64,000 nt of DNA from GMQP-bins7 sp963776565 (GTDB taxonomy: Bacteria > Actinomycetota > Thermoleophilia > Gaiellales > Gaiellaceae). Within the stretch, counting starts at the first letter, position 1; each line of letters begins with the position of its first letter. The notes beneath the pieces are model-generated. The model was not told the DNA's origin. It saw nothing but the letters and a program-made list of their open reading frames with translations, and made no database searches. A program made the translations under genes and the position numbers. Positions 33,191-43,536 of the stretch are shown here, piece after piece. Location of the stretch: positions 1 to 64,000 of the forward strand of contig CAVZNF010000008.1 of the NCBI GenBank assembly GCA_963776565.1, given 5' to 3'.

Positions 33191-34486
33191 ATGAGCTGGA
33201 GCGTCGCGTTCCGGCTTCGCCGGTATGTGCGGGAGAGCCTGTGGATCGTTCCCTTCATCGGCGGCGCGCTCGGCTGGCTGCTCGGCTTCGCGTCGGCGGA
33301 GTCCGGCGCGGTCGTCGACCTGAGCACCCGCTGGCAGTACTCGGCGAGCACCGCTGAGGCCGTTCTCGCCGCGGTCGTGGCGGCGAGCGTCGGGCTCGTG
33401 GGGTTCGTCGTCACGGTCAGCGTGCTGATCGTGCAGATGGCGACGGGCACGTTCTCCGCTCGCTACATGCGGATCTTCTACCGCGACTGGGCGTTCAAGG
33501 CGGTGCTCGCGGTGCTGATCGGCACCTTCACCTTCTCGTACACGCTCATGCGGCACGTCGAGGCTGACAGCGTGCCGAACTTCGGGGTCACGCTGGCGGG
33601 ATCGTTCCTCGGGCTCGGGATCCTGCTCTTCGTCATCTTCCTCGACCGCGCGATCCACCGGCTGCGGCCCGTCGCCGTGGCAGCGCTCGTCGCGAAGGCT
33701 GGTCGACGCGCGCTCCGCGAGGTTCTCGAGGCGGCCGCGCGACCCGGCGCGCCTGCGGTCGTTCCCGCGCCGTATCAGCCACCCGGCGAGCCGGTGCTCG
33801 TCGTCAGGATGCAGCGCGGCGGGGCGATCCAGGCGATCGACGTGGACGGGCTCGGGAGGTGGGCGCACGCGAACGAGAGCCTCGTCGTCCTTCGTCATCC
33901 GATCGGCGACTTCATCTCGGCGGGCTCGCCGCTCATCGAGGTCTACGGCCGCGCGGCCGACCCGGCTGCCGAGACGCAGTTGCGCGCGATGGTCGCGCTC
34001 GGTGTCGAGCGCACGATCGAGCAGGATCCCGCGTTCGCCGTGCGGATCATGGTCGACATCGCGATCCGTGCGCTGTCCCCGGCGGTGAACGACCCGACGA
34101 CCGCCGTGCAGGTGATCGACCACCTCGAGGACCTGCTTCGCGAGGTCGGTCAGGTCGATCTCTCGGACACGGGAGCGCCGCTCGACGACATGGCGAGCGG
34201 GCTCGTCGTCCCCGTCCGACGCTGGTCGGACTACCTCACGCTGAGCGTGACGGAGATCCGCCAGTACGGCGCCACGTCGATCCAGGTCGTGCGTCGCCTG
34301 CGCGCGATGCTCGAGGAGCTCGCGGAGTCGGTCTTGCCGGAGCGGCGCGAGGCGGTGCTACGCGAGCTCGCGCGGCTCGACGAGGCGGTCGGCGAGAAGT
34401 GGCGAGCCACGGTCGATCTCGATCTCGCAGGAGTCGCCGATCGTCAGGGTGTCGGCGGCCCCGCGTCCGGCGCGCACTCGGGCTAG
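33191..34486 (+). CDS. DUF2254 integral membrane protein
   Basis: 431 residues. Four helices in the first half (about 18-40, 60-85, 105-128 and 135-155) are followed by a large soluble C-terminal domain. VSVLIVQMATGTFSARYMRI and RTIEQDPAFAVRIMVDIAIR with ALSPAVNDPTTAVQVIDHLE are the conserved DUF2254 signatures. The function is unknown. The antiporter gene starts 4 bases after its stop, so these two are one operon. The frame is intact. Confidence 0.85.
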   Translation: MSWSVAFRLRRYVRESLWIVPFIGGALGWLLGFASAESGAVVDLSTRWQYSASTAEAVLAAVVAASVGLVGFVVTVSVLIVQMATGTFSARYMRIFYRDWAFKAVLAVLIGTFTFSYTLMRHVEADSVPNFGVTLAGSFLGLGILLFVIFLDRAIHRLRPVAVAALVAKAGRRALREVLEAAARPGAPAVVPAPYQPPGEPVLVVRMQRGGAIQAIDVDGLGRWAHANESLVVLRHPIGDFISAGSPLIEVYGRAADPAAETQLRAMVALGVERTIEQDPAFAVRIMVDIAIRALSPAVNDPTTAVQVIDHLEDLLREVGQVDLSDTGAPLDDMASGLVVPVRRWSDYLTLSVTEIRQYGATSIQVVRRLRAMLEELAESVLPERREAVLRELARLDEAVGEKWRATVDLDLAGVADRQGVGGPASGAHSG

Positions 34487-34490
34487 GTCG

Positions 34491-35749
34491 ATGTCGCTCA
34501 TGCTGCGCCACGTGCTCGACTTCCCGCTCGCCGCCGAGCTGACGCGGGAGGAGGGCCGTTCGATCGTCCTCGTCTTCCTGTGCACGACGCTCGGCGCGGT
34601 GCTGTCGCGGTGGCACCTCAGGCTGATCCTGCCGACCGTCGTCGTGGAGATCGTCCTCGGGATCCTCATCGGGCCCGAAGCGCTCGGTATCGCCACGGTG
34701 AACGAGTACATCACGTTCCTCTCCAACTTCGGGCTCGCGCTTCTGTTCTTCTTCGCCGGCCTCGAGGTGATCGAGCATCACGTGCCGCCGCGAGACTCTT
34801 GCGGCGCGGGACCATCGGGCTGGGGCATGTCGCTGGCCATCGGGGTGGCGTTCGGGGTCGGTCTCGAGAGCGCCGGCGTCGACGTGACGTGGTGGTTGCT
34901 CGCGGTTGCGCTCGCGACGACCGCGCTCGGGACGCTCGTCCCGATCCTCTCGGACGCTCGGCTGTTGCCGACGCCGATCGGGCAGGCGGTGCTCGGGACG
35001 GGCGTCGCGGGCGAGTTCTGGCCGATCATCTTCATCTCGGTCTTCCTGACGAGCGTCTACGGCGCGCTCACCGAGGTCCTGCTGCTCGTCGGCTTCGGCG
35101 CGCTGGTCGCGGTCGCGGCGACTCTCGCGCTGCGCACGCGACCGCCACGCGTGCTGCGGATCCTGCAGGACACGCTGCACACGACCGGGCAGGTCGGCGT
35201 CCGCGCCTCGATCTTCGTCCTCGCGCTGCTGGTGTTCGTGGCGGCGGACGCGGGATTCGAGTTCGTTCTCGGCGCCTTCGCGGCGGGCGTCCTCGTGGGC
35301 CTCGTCCTCGACTCTCCCGAGGGAGAGGTCGTCCGCGATGCGCCTCGAGGGGATCGGCTTCGGCTTCCTCGTCCCGGTCTACTTCGTCGTCACGGGCATG
35401 AACTTCGACATCGACAGCTTGCTCACGGTCGAGGGGCTCTCGCTCGCGGCGATCTTCCTCGCCCTCCTGCTCGTCACGCGAGGCGCGTCGGCTTTTCTCT
35501 GGCTCCGCGAGCTCGGCCCGCGCGGAACGGCGAGCCTCGCGCTGTTCGGCGCCACCGGGCTTCCGCTGATCGTCGCGATCGTCGGGATCGGCTCAGAGCG
35601 CGGCGACGTCTCCGACAGCGTCGGAGCGTCGCTGATCGGCGCCGGGATGATCTCCGTGCTCGTCTATCCCTTCATCGCGACGCGGCTCGCCGCGCTCGTA
35701 CGCGGACGAGGATGCGCCTGCGGAGACGGTCGAGACTCTCGAGTACTAG
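34491..35749 (+). CDS. Cation:proton antiporter, CPA2 family, frameshifted
   Basis: About 419 residues, 11-12 helices. The first frame has LILPTVVVEIVLGILIGPEA, FLSNFGLALLFFFAGLEVIE and LGTGVAGEFWPIIFISVFLT. A shift near 35330 leads to GIGFGFLVPVYFVVTGMNFD and LALFGATGLPLIVAIVGIGS. A second shift near 35697 gives the C-terminus ending in ETLEY. It exchanges Na+ or K+ for protons, and the motif FFFAGLE is typical of the KefB/NapA-like group. No RCK domain is attached. It lies between DUF2254 and an SCP2-like gene. Confidence 0.8.
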
Positions 35750-35759
35750 GCTGTGCGAC

Positions 35760-36128
35760 GTGGCGAAACCGACCGTCGATCCAACGGCGCGCTTCTTCGC
35801 GGAGCTCGCCGGACGCGCGCACGAGCCGCTTCTGCGCAAGGCCACGGGCCGCTTCCGCTTCGACGTCGTCGACGGCAGGCGCACGCGTCGCTGGCTCGTC
35901 GCGGTCGAGGGTGGGAACCTCGCGGTAACTGTCGGCAGCGGCGAGGCGAACTGCGTCGTGCGCGCCGACAAGGCCGTCTTCGACAAGCTCGCCAGCGGTC
36001 GGCTGAACCCGGTTGCCGCAGTGCTGCGCGGTGATCTCCAGGTCGACGGCGACTGGCGCCTCCTCGTGCTGATGCAGCGGCTCTTTCCCGGCCCGCGGGC
36101 CTCGCGCCGACGGAAGGCGACGTCGTGA
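35760..36128 (+). CDS. SCP2-like sterol/lipid-binding domain protein
   Basis: 122 residues from GTG 35760. The whole protein is one SCP2-type domain: GRFRFDVVDGRRTRRWLVAV, then NCVVRADKAVFDKLASGRLN and VLRGDLQVDGDW. In bacteria such small proteins bind hydrophobic ligands or lipids. The stop overlaps the next GTG (GTGA), linking it to the debranching-like enzyme, a pairing whose reason is unclear. Confidence 0.75.
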   Translation: MAKPTVDPTARFFAELAGRAHEPLLRKATGRFRFDVVDGRRTRRWLVAVEGGNLAVTVGSGEANCVVRADKAVFDKLASGRLNPVAAVLRGDLQVDGDWRLLVLMQRLFPGPRASRRRKATS

Positions 36129-38178
36129 GCGACGGGCTCGTGAAGATCCTCGACGGCAACACGTTCGTCGTGAGCGACTCGAGCGGCGACATCGAGGCGT
36201 CGCTCACGGATCCGACGGGTCTCTTCTCCTTCGACACGCGCTTCCTGTCGCGCTGGGTGCTGACGGTGAACGGGGAGCGACTCAATCCGCTCTCGGTCGA
36301 CGATCTGCAGTACTTCGAGACGCGCTTCTTCCTGGTTCCTGGAACGGGAACGGTCTACATCGACGCGAAGCTCTCCGTGATCAGGCAGCGTGCGGTCGCC
36401 ACCGGGTTCCACGAGGAGCTCACGATCCTGAACCACTTCGACAAGCCGGTCTCGCTCGAGCGTCAGGATCGACGCGGGCTGCGATTTCGCGGACCTGTTC
36501 GAAGTGAAGGACGCGCTCGCGAAGAAGGGTCGCTACTCGGCCAAGGTGGAGCGGAAGAAGCTCACCCTCGGCTATGACCGCGGGCCGTTCGCCCGGGCGA
36601 CGACCATCACCGCGAGCAAGCCTGCGAGATTCGACCCCGAAGGGCTGACGTTCACGGTCAGGATTCCCGCGCACGGCGAGTGGACGACCGGAATCGATGT
36701 CGTCACGGCGCTCCTGGGCGCGGGTCAGGCCCCGCTCGAGCCGCAGGATCCGAAGCGCGTCCAGGCCCGGATGCGCCGCGACCTGGAGCGCTGGATCGAC
36801 GAGGCGCCGCGCCTCGAATGCGACCGGGAGCCGCTCAAGGCGACGTACCGGAGAAGCCTGGTGGACCTGGCGGCACTGCGCTTCTCGCCGCCGATCGCCG
36901 GCGGCCGTGCCCTTCCCGCTGCCGGGCTGCCGTGGTTCATGACGATGTTCGGCCGCGACAGCATCTTCACGAGCCTGCAGGCGCTTCCGTTCACTCCCGA
37001 GCTGGCGGCGACGACCCTGCGCGCGCTCGGAGACTGGCAGGGCGTGCGGCTCGACGACTTCCGCGACGAGGATCCGGGCCGAATCCTCCACGAGATGCGC
37101 TACGGCGAGATGACCGCTTTCGAGGAGCGACCGCACTCGCCGTACTACGGGGCGGTCGACGCAACGCCGCTCTACATCGTTCTCCTGGACGAGTACGAGC
37201 GCTGGACCGGCGACCGCGCGCTCGTCCGCGACCTCGAGATCGAAGCGCGCGCGGCTCTCAACTGGATCGACGAGTACGCGGACCTCCAGGGCACGGGGTA
37301 CGTCTGGTACCGGCGCCGCAACGAGGAGTCGGGCCTCGAGAACCAGTGCTGGAAGGACTCCTGGGACTCGATCTCGTTCCGCGACGGATCGCTACCCGGA
37401 TTCCCCCGGGCGACGTGCGAGCTACAGGGTTACGCGTACGACGCCAAGGTGCGCGGCGCGCGCCTCGCGCGCGAGATCTGGAAGGACGCCGCCCTGGCGG
37501 AGAAGCTCGAGCGCGATGCCGCCGATCTCAAGCGTCGGTTCAATCGCGACTACTGGGTCGAGGACGGGGAGTACTTCGCGCTCGCGCTCGATCAGGACGG
37601 GCGACAGGTCGACGCGCTCGCCTCGAACAACGGCCACCTGCTCTGGAGCGGCATCGTCGACAAGTCGAAGGCGAAAGCGGTTGCGCGTCACCTCCTCGGG
37701 CCGCGGCTCTTCTCCGGGCTGGGGCGTGCGCACGCTCGCCGTGGGCGAGGGGCGCTACAACCCGATCGGGTACCACACCGGCACCGTCTGGCCGTTCGAC
37801 AGCTCGTTCGTCGCGTGGGGCCTTCGGCGCTACGGATTCAAGGACGAGGCTGCCGAGATCGCCGCCGGGATCCTCGACGCCGCCGAGTTCTTCGACGGTC
37901 GCTTGCCCGAGGCGTTCGGCGGGTATCCGCGCGAGCAGACGAAGTACCCGGTGCAGTACCCGACCGCGTGCAGCCCGCAGGCGTGGTCGACAGGAGCGCC
38001 GCTGCTCCTGTTGCGGACGATGCTCGGGCTCGAGCCGCAAGGCGAGCACCTGGTCGTCGATCCCGCGCTTCCGCGCGAGATCGGCCACCTGGAGCTCCTC
38101 GACATCCCCGGCCGCTGGGGTCGGATCGATGCCTTCGGCCGCGGCCGTGTGAGTACCGGCAGCCGGCGCCGTCGATAG
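36125..38178 (+). CDS. Amylo-alpha-1,6-glucosidase / glycogen debranching-like enzyme, two frameshifts
   Basis: About 684 residues. The N-terminal frame is a glycogen-debranching N-terminal domain (NTFVVSDSSGDIE, FSFDTRFLSRWVLTVNGE). It breaks near 36465. The large second frame is the GH63/GH133-like (alpha/alpha)6 barrel: GLPWFMTMFGRDSIFTSLQA, GRILHEMRYGEMTAF, ENQCWKDSWDSISFRDG and ALASNNGHLLWSGIV. It breaks again near 37722, and the last frame gives GRYNPIGYHTGTVWPFDSSF and CSPQAWSTGAPLLLL. It is predicted to trim or debranch storage alpha-glucan. The GTG start overlaps the SCP2-like gene. Confidence 0.85.
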
Positions 38179-38209
38179 ATCCGTCGGACGTCGAACCCTG
38201 CGCGGCGGC

Positions 38210-38926
38210 TCAGCTCGCGGAGACGTCCTTGGACTCGGGCTCGCCCGGCCCTGAATCGCTTCGCGGAGTGATCGTGATCGTGTGCGACGCGTCGTCGCAC
38301 GGGACGACCACGTTGGCCGAGCCGCTCGGCCCGAAGCCTGCCGGCGTGAAGCTGTCGACGGCGATCTCGACCGCCGTCGCGTTCTCGGTCTCCCACGTGA
38401 CGGTCACCGGTGCGGTCGTCGCCGCTCCGCACTGGAGGTCACCGACGTCGAACGACGTGACCTCGGCCGGCGAGGTTTCCGTCGTGGTCGTTTCGCTCGT
38501 GTCGGTCGTCTCGGTGGTGTCGGTGGAAGCCGGGCAGCTCGTGTCGTCCACCGTCCCGTCGGTGCGTGTCGTCCCGCAGAGGGTCGCGCCCTCGAGGTTC
38601 GCGCCCGAGATCGTTGCGTCCGTGAGGTTCGCGCTCGTGAGGTCGGCGCCGGAGAGGTCGGTATCGACGATCTGCGCCCCGGCGAGGTTCGCCTCCGTGA
38701 GGTTCGCATCGCTCAGGTTGGTTCCCTCGAGGTTGGCGCCCGAAAGCGTGGCCTGCGAGAGGTCGGCGCCGGACAGGTCCGCGCCGGACAGATCTGCGCT
38801 CGCACACGACGTGGACGGCTCGATGACGCATCCGTTGACGGTCTGTGGCCCGTCGGAGCCGCCGCAGCCCGCGAGCAGCACTGTCGCGCTCGCCGTTGTC
38901 AGCACCCACAGCACTGTCCGCCTCAC
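38210..38926 (-). CDS. Lipoprotein with pentapeptide repeats
   Basis: 238 residues from GTG 38926, with GAGGAGGGG as ribosome-binding site. Residues 1-21 are a lipoprotein signal (VLLAGCGG lipobox, acylated Cys at about 20). Residues about 45-125 are about 14 pentapeptide repeats of the A(D/N)LSG type (ADLSGADLSGADLSQATLSG and so on), which fold as a right-handed quadrilateral beta-helix. A Thr/Glu-rich linker (DTTETTDTSETTTTETSP) leads to a beta-rich C-terminal domain. It is exported and anchored; its target is unknown. Confidence 0.8.
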   Translation of the reverse strand: MRRTVLWVLTTASATVLLAGCGGSDGPQTVNGCVIEPSTSCASADLSGADLSGADLSQATLSGANLEGTNLSDANLTEANLAGAQIVDTDLSGADLTSANLTDATISGANLEGATLCGTTRTDGTVDDTSCPASTDTTETTDTSETTTTETSPAEVTSFDVGDLQCGAATTAPVTVTWETENATAVEIAVDSFTPAGFGPSGSANVVVPCDDASHTITITPRSDSGPGEPESKDVSAS

Positions 38927-38990
38927 GTGAACCCCTCCTCGTCTGCTCGATCGGCCCCAGATCATGACGGAGTTGCGAGAGGATGTCCGG

Positions 38991-39659
38991 ATGACCCTTC
39001 GTCCCGTGGCCTTCCTCGTCGACGTCGACGACACGCTTCTCGACAACGACCGTATCCGTGCGGACTTCGAGGAGCACCTCGAGGGCACCTACGGCTCCGA
39101 GCGACGCGACGCCTACTGGACGATCCAGGAGCGACGCTTTGCCGAGCTGGGATACCGGGACTACGTCGGCGCCGTGCAGGAGTGGTGGGCATCGGCGGAC
39201 ATGGACCCGCAACTCCTCGGCTTCTCCGAGTACCTCCTCGAATACCCGTACGCCGACCGGCTGTATGCCGGGGCGCTGGAGGTCTTGGCGCGCCTGCGGG
39301 CTGCCGGACACACGGTGGTCCTCACGGACGGTGACGCGATCTTCCAGCCGCGCAAGATCGCGCGATCCGGTATTCGCGACGCCGCCGACGACGTGCTCGT
39401 CTACGTCCACAAGGAAGAGGAGCTCGAGGACGTCGAGCGACGTCACCCGGCGCAGCGCTACGTCCTCGTGGACGACAAGGTCAGGATCCTCAGCGCCGTG
39501 AAGCGACAGTGGGCCGACCGCGTCACGACCGTGCTCCCCATGCAGGGGCAGTTCGCCAACGACCCGACGATCGCCGCGGCGCATCCTGCTCCCGATGTGA
39601 CCGTCAGTCGCATCGCCGACCTGCTCGACGTCGACCTGGAGGCGCTGGCGCGTGGATAG
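38991..39659 (+). CDS. HAD-superfamily hydrolase
   Basis: 222 residues from the ATG at 38991, preferred over 38964 because GAGAGGA stands 8 bases before it. Motif I is FLVDVDDTLLDND, motif II is VLTDGD, and motif III/IV is YVLVDDKVRILSAVK. The cap domain is helical, with Trp-rich QEWWASADMD. The substrate is not predictable; small phosphorylated sugars or nucleotides are possible given the neighbouring pentose-phosphate genes. The stop lies inside the start of rpiA (8-base overlap). Confidence 0.8.
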   Translation: MTLRPVAFLVDVDDTLLDNDRIRADFEEHLEGTYGSERRDAYWTIQERRFAELGYRDYVGAVQEWWASADMDPQLLGFSEYLLEYPYADRLYAGALEVLARLRAAGHTVVLTDGDAIFQPRKIARSGIRDAADDVLVYVHKEEELEDVERRHPAQRYVLVDDKVRILSAVKRQWADRVTTVLPMQGQFANDPTIAAAHPAPDVTVSRIADLLDVDLEALARG

Positions 39660-40303
39660 AGACGCTGAGAAGCGGATCGCCGCCGAGGCTGCTGCCGCGC
39701 TCGTCGAGGACGGGATGCGCGTCGGCCTCGGGACGGGCAGCACGGTTGCCCATCTGCTCCCGGCTCTGGCGCGACGTGGCCTCGAGCTGCGCTGCGTGGC
39801 GACGTCCCCGGCAACCGAGGAGGCGGCTCGCGAGCTCGGCCTCGAAGTCGAGCCGTTCTCAGGACGCCGACGCGCTCGCCGAGCTCGACATCGCGATCGA
39901 CGGCGCCGACCAGGTCGCGCCCTCGGGCTGGGTGGTGAAGGGAGGCGGAGCGGCGCACACACGGGAGAAGGCCGTTGCGGCGGCGGCGCGACGTTTCGTC
40001 GTGATCGTCTCGTCGGACAAGCTCGTCGAACGTCTCGCGCCGCCGATCCCGCTCGAGCTGCTGGAGTTCGGACTGGCGTCGACTCTGCGCCGGCTCGGCT
40101 CGGTCGAGCTGCGCGACGTCCCGCACAGCCCCGACGGGGGAGTGATCGCCGACTTCACGGGCGCTTTCGACGACCCGGAGATGCTCGCAGCGTGGCTCTC
40201 GGCAGTCACGGGCGTCGTCGAGCACGGGCTGTTCTCGCCGGCCCTCGTGTCGGACGTCGTCGTCGGGCGCGGCGACGACGTCGAGCACCTGAGAATCAGT
40301 TAG
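39652..40303 (+). CDS. rpiA: Ribose-5-phosphate isomerase A, one frameshift
   Basis: About 216 residues. It interconverts ribose-5-phosphate and ribulose-5-phosphate. Frame 1 gives RVGLGTGSTVAHLLPALARR (phosphate-binding GTGST) and a second strand; frame 2, from about 39862, gives DIAIDGADQVAP (catalytic Asp of DGADE), WVVKGGGAAHTREKAVA (catalytic Glu region, where GAL is usual) and FVVIVSSDKLVERL. GTG start inside the HAD gene. It is convergent with ppgK and belongs to the same pathway. Confidence 0.85.
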
Positions 40304-40321
40304 CCGGCGCGACGCGCCTGG
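40304..40321. terminator. Possible bidirectional terminator
   Basis: The 18-base gap between the convergent rpiA and ppgK stops contains GGCGCGACGCGCC, a short GC hairpin. It is weak and has no T-run. Confidence 0.3.
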
Positions 40322-41020
40322 TCAATCCTGGTCGATCCAGAGGCGGAAGCCGCCGAGGAACGCGTCCGCGTTGTGCCCGAGCCGGCAATGCGGTGGGAGG
40401 TCGCCGAGCTCGCGGGCGTTTCCGCCCCCGATGACGATGTACTCCGGCTCGAGCGCGTGCGTGAACTGCGCGATCGTCTCGTCGACGGCTTTGAGCCAAC
40501 GCTTCTTGCCGTGCTGCTCGAGCGCCGCCTCGCCGACGTAGTCCTCCCAAACTCCGTGCTTGTATGCGAGGTGGCCCAGCTCGAGCGGCGCGATCACGCC
40601 CTCGAGGATCATCGTCGAGCCGAGACCCGTGCCGAGCCCCAGGAAGAGCATGCGGCCGCCCTGGTAGCTCCCGAGGGCCTGCATGGTCGCGTCGTTGATG
40701 ACTTTCGTCGGCTTGCCGAACGCCTTCGCGAAATCGAAGCCCGCCCAGCCGTCGCCGAGGTTCGCCGGGTCGTGCACCGCCGTCCCGTCCTTCACCGGTG
40801 CGGGGATGCCGACGGACACGGCTACGTAGTCCCAGTCCTGCGTCATCTCGAGCACGCCGTCCACCATCTGCTGTGCCGTCAGCTTGGGGCCAGAGGGGAA
40901 GCGGCGCCGCTCGTCGATCCCGTTCAGCACGGCCTTCACGTTCGAGCCGCCCACGTCGACCGAGAGGACGGCCGGAGCCTTCGGCTCGTACGGGTACTTA
41001 CGCTCCTTCTGCTCGCTCAT
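40322..41020 (-). CDS. ppgK: Polyphosphate glucokinase (ROK family)
   Basis: 232 residues. PpgK phosphorylates glucose with polyphosphate (and often ATP), a hallmark of actinobacteria. ROK features: VLSVDVGGSNVKAVL (phosphate-1), VSVGIPAPVKDG, KVINDATMQALGSYQGGRML (catalytic Asp), LGLGTGLGSTMI (phosphate-2) and ELGHLAYKHG. The ATG overlaps the pgl stop (ATGA). It is the last gene of the pentose-phosphate operon and supplies glucose-6-phosphate to its first gene zwf. Confidence 0.9.
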   Translation of the reverse strand: MSEQKERKYPYEPKAPAVLSVDVGGSNVKAVLNGIDERRRFPSGPKLTAQQMVDGVLEMTQDWDYVAVSVGIPAPVKDGTAVHDPANLGDGWAGFDFAKAFGKPTKVINDATMQALGSYQGGRMLFLGLGTGLGSTMILEGVIAPLELGHLAYKHGVWEDYVGEAALEQHGKKRWLKAVDETIAQFTHALEPEYIVIGGGNARELGDLPPHCRLGHNADAFLGGFRLWIDQD

Positions 41021-41685
41021 GTCGCGGATCCTGCCGCAGCGGCGTCGGCGACAACGAGGGCATTCGTCGTGGAGACCCAGGCGGCCGGGATCGACTGATC
41101 GCCATCCTGCAGCCGACGCAGCGCGTCGACCTTGTCCTCGCCCGTGACGAGCCAGAGGATCTGCCGAGCGCGATTCAGCGTCGGGTAGGTCAGCGTCATG
41201 CGCGTCCGGCCCTGGTAGACGCCGGTGATCGCGACGTCGCGATCCATCACGGCGAGCACGGGATCGCCTGGCACGAGCGAGGCCGTATGTCCGTCAGGGC
41301 CGAGCCCGAGGTGCACGAGGTCGAGCTGATCGGGGAGCGCTTCCGCGTAGAGAGCGGCAGCGGCCTCGAGATCCTCCGCCCAGACAGGCATGGCTCGAAC
41401 GTCGGCGGCTCCGCCGGGCGGCAGGCTGCGCTGGAGCTGCGTGAGGTTGCGATCCGGATCGCCGTCGGGCGCGATGCGCTCGTCGACCTGGAAGATCGTG
41501 ACCTTCTCCCACGGCAGGCGTCCGTAGAGCGCGGCGAACATCGCCCACGGCGTTCGTCCACCCGAGACCGCGAACGTGAATCGATCGCGGGCGGCGATCG
41601 CTACGGCTGCTGCCGAGGCGACGATCTGAGCCCCACGCTCGGCTACGGCGTCCGCGTCGCGCAAAACTTCGATCTCGAGCGGCAT
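41017..41685 (-). CDS. pgl: 6-phosphogluconolactonase
   Basis: 222 residues, intact. It hydrolyses 6-phosphoglucono-lactone, the product of Zwf. The NagB/RpiA-like fold shows FTFAVSGGRTPWAMFAAL (phosphate binding), VTIFQVDERIAPDGDPDRN (the VDER motif) and LDLVHLGLGPDGHTASLVPG (the GxGxDGHTASLFP motif). ATG overlaps the gnd stop by one base (TGATG) and its own stop overlaps ppgK. Confidence 0.95.
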   Translation of the reverse strand: MPLEIEVLRDADAVAERGAQIVASAAAVAIAARDRFTFAVSGGRTPWAMFAALYGRLPWEKVTIFQVDERIAPDGDPDRNLTQLQRSLPPGGAADVRAMPVWAEDLEAAAALYAEALPDQLDLVHLGLGPDGHTASLVPGDPVLAVMDRDVAITGVYQGRTRMTLTYPTLNRARQILWLVTGEDKVDALRRLQDGDQSIPAAWVSTTNALVVADAAAAGSAT

Positions 41686-42723
41686 CAGGCCGACTTCTCG
41701 TCGTGGCCGCCGAATTGCTTGCGCATGGCGGAGAGGAGGCGGTTCGCGAAGTCGTCCATGTTCCTGGACGCGAAGCGCGAGTAGAGCGCGGCCGTGAGGA
41801 CCGGGGCGGGGATGCCTTCCTCGATCGCCGCGATCGACGTCCAGCGGCCCTCGCCCGAGTCGGACACGCGGCCGGCGAAGTCGTCGAGCTTGGGGGAGTC
41901 GTGGAGCGCCGGCGGCGGTGAGGTCGAGGAGCCACGAGCCGACGACGCTGCCGCGGCGCCAGACCTCGGCGACCTCGGTCGTGTCGATCTCGAACTCGTA
42001 GAGCTCGGGGCGCTCGAGCGGCGCCGTCTCGGCGTCCATGTCGCGCTGGCGCTTGCCCATGTCCGCGTTCGCGATGATGTTCAGCCCCTCGGCGTACGCC
42101 GCCATGAGCCCGTACTCGATGCCGTTGTGCACCATCTTCACGAAGTGCCCCGCGCCGTTCGGGCCGCAGTGGTAGTAGCCGTACTCGGCCTGGCTCGGCT
42201 CGCCCGTCCGGCCCGGGCGTGCGCGGCGCGGAGTCGACCCCAGGCGCGATCGACGCGAAGATCGGGCTGAGAGCCGGTCGACGACCTCGGTCTCGCCTCC
42301 GATCATCAGGCAGAAGCCGCGCTCGAAGCCCCAGACGCCGCCGCTCGTGCCGACGTCGACGTGGTGGATGCCTTTCTCGCGCAGCGCGTTCGCGTGCCGG
42401 ATGTCCTCGACGTAGTGCGTGTTGCCGCCGTCGATGATCGTGTCGCCTTCCTCGAGCACCTCGGCGAGCTCGGCGATCGTCTTGTCCGTGATGTCGCCCG
42501 CCGGAACCATGACCCAGACCGCGCGCGGCTTCTCGAGCTTCGCGACGAACTCCTCGAGCGAGGACGAGCCGGTCGCTCCGTCCGCCTCGAGCGCCTTGAC
42601 CGCGTCCGGGAACACGTCGTAGCCGACGCAGGTGTGCCCGTCGCGCATGAGACGCCTGACGATCCCGGCGCCCATCCGGCCGAGCCCGACCATTCCGAGC
42701 TGCATGGGGTTATCCGTGGCCAT
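41685..42723 (-). CDS. gnd: 6-phosphogluconate dehydrogenase, decarboxylating, short form; three frameshifts
   Basis: About 345 residues. It makes ribulose-5-phosphate, CO2 and NAD(P)H. Readable parts: QLGMVGLGRMGAGIVRRLMR (Rossmann), VMVPAGDITDKTIAELAEVL, IDGGNTHYVEDI, then breaks at about 42262 and 42205, GPNGAGHFVKMVHNGIEYGL (catalytic Lys) and EVWRRGSVVGSWLLDLTAAA. A break near 41905 leads to the C-terminal SGEGRWTSIAAIEEGIPAPV. Short Gnd forms (about 300-345 residues) are typical of this clade and lack the C-terminal dimer extension. An AGGAAGGAGG site lies inside the preceding HAD gene. Confidence 0.88.
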
Positions 42724-43536
42724 GCCTCAGCCTCCTTCCTCGCAGGATGAATCGCTCGACGGCGTGCGCGAAGCCGTCCTCGTCGTTCGTCGTCGTCACG
42801 CGCCGCGCCGCCTGCTGCACCTCGCGCTCGGCGTTCCCCATCGCGATCGACAGCCCCGAGTGCGCGAACATGAGCACGTCGTTCGGCATGTCGCCGATCG
42901 TCGCGATCTCCTCGGCGTCGAGGTCGTAGCGGGCGGCCAGGAACTGCGACGACGCTTCCCTTGTTCGCCTCCGGGTGCGTGACGTCGAGGTAGTACGGCT
43001 GCGAGCGCGACGCCGCGACGTGGTCTCCGAACGCGTCGTGCGCGTCGCCTGCGCCGCGGCCGCGACGGTGCCGTGGTCGTCGCTCACTCCGACGATCTTC
43101 GCGACGTGCGTCAGTCCGTCGAAGCTCTCGACGACGGTCGGCTCGAACTGCACCGTGTGGGCTTCGCGCGCGACATGCGGTCCGTCGGGATCGCGCACGA
43201 GCCAGTCGGTGCCGCGGTAGACCCAGACGGAGAGACTCGAACGACTCGAGGAGCTCGATCGTCGGCGATCGACGAGCTCGTCCGGGATCGTGCGCTCCTC
43301 GAGGACCTCCATGGACGGCTCGACGACAGGCCGCCGTTGAACGCGGCGAGCGGCGTCGTGAGCGCGAGCGGCTCGACGAGCATCGCCATCCCGCGCGGCG
43401 GCCTCCCGCTCGTCACCGCGAAGTGGATGTCCGGCGTCGTGCAGCTTCGCGTACGGCCTCGATCGAGCGCTCCGAGAGCGACTTGTCCGATGCGCACGAG
43501 CGTCCCGTCGACGTCGGAGAGGAGCAGCCGGATCAC
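42710..43536 (-). CDS. Cof-type HAD phosphatase, many frameshifts
   Basis: About 275 residues once repaired. Motif I LLLSDVDGTLV at the GTG start, then DKSLSERSIEAVR, IHFAVTSGRPPRGMAMLVEP (motif II) and AAFNGGL, later FEPTVVESFDGLTHVAKIVG and the motif IV region IATIGDMPNDVLMFAHSGLS with MGNAEREVQQAA. At least five single-base breaks scatter through 830 bases, the densest in the window. Cof-type enzymes dephosphorylate sugar or cofactor phosphates, fitting a pentose-phosphate operon. GTGA overlap with pgi; its end overlaps gnd by 14 bases. Confidence 0.7.

Noticed and set aside
35610..35632. Another GTGTC-type repeat in the antiporter gene
   Set aside because: The similarity (CTCCGACAGCGTCGGAG) fits ordinary coding of VSDSVGAS in a membrane-protein loop and lacks the tandem units.
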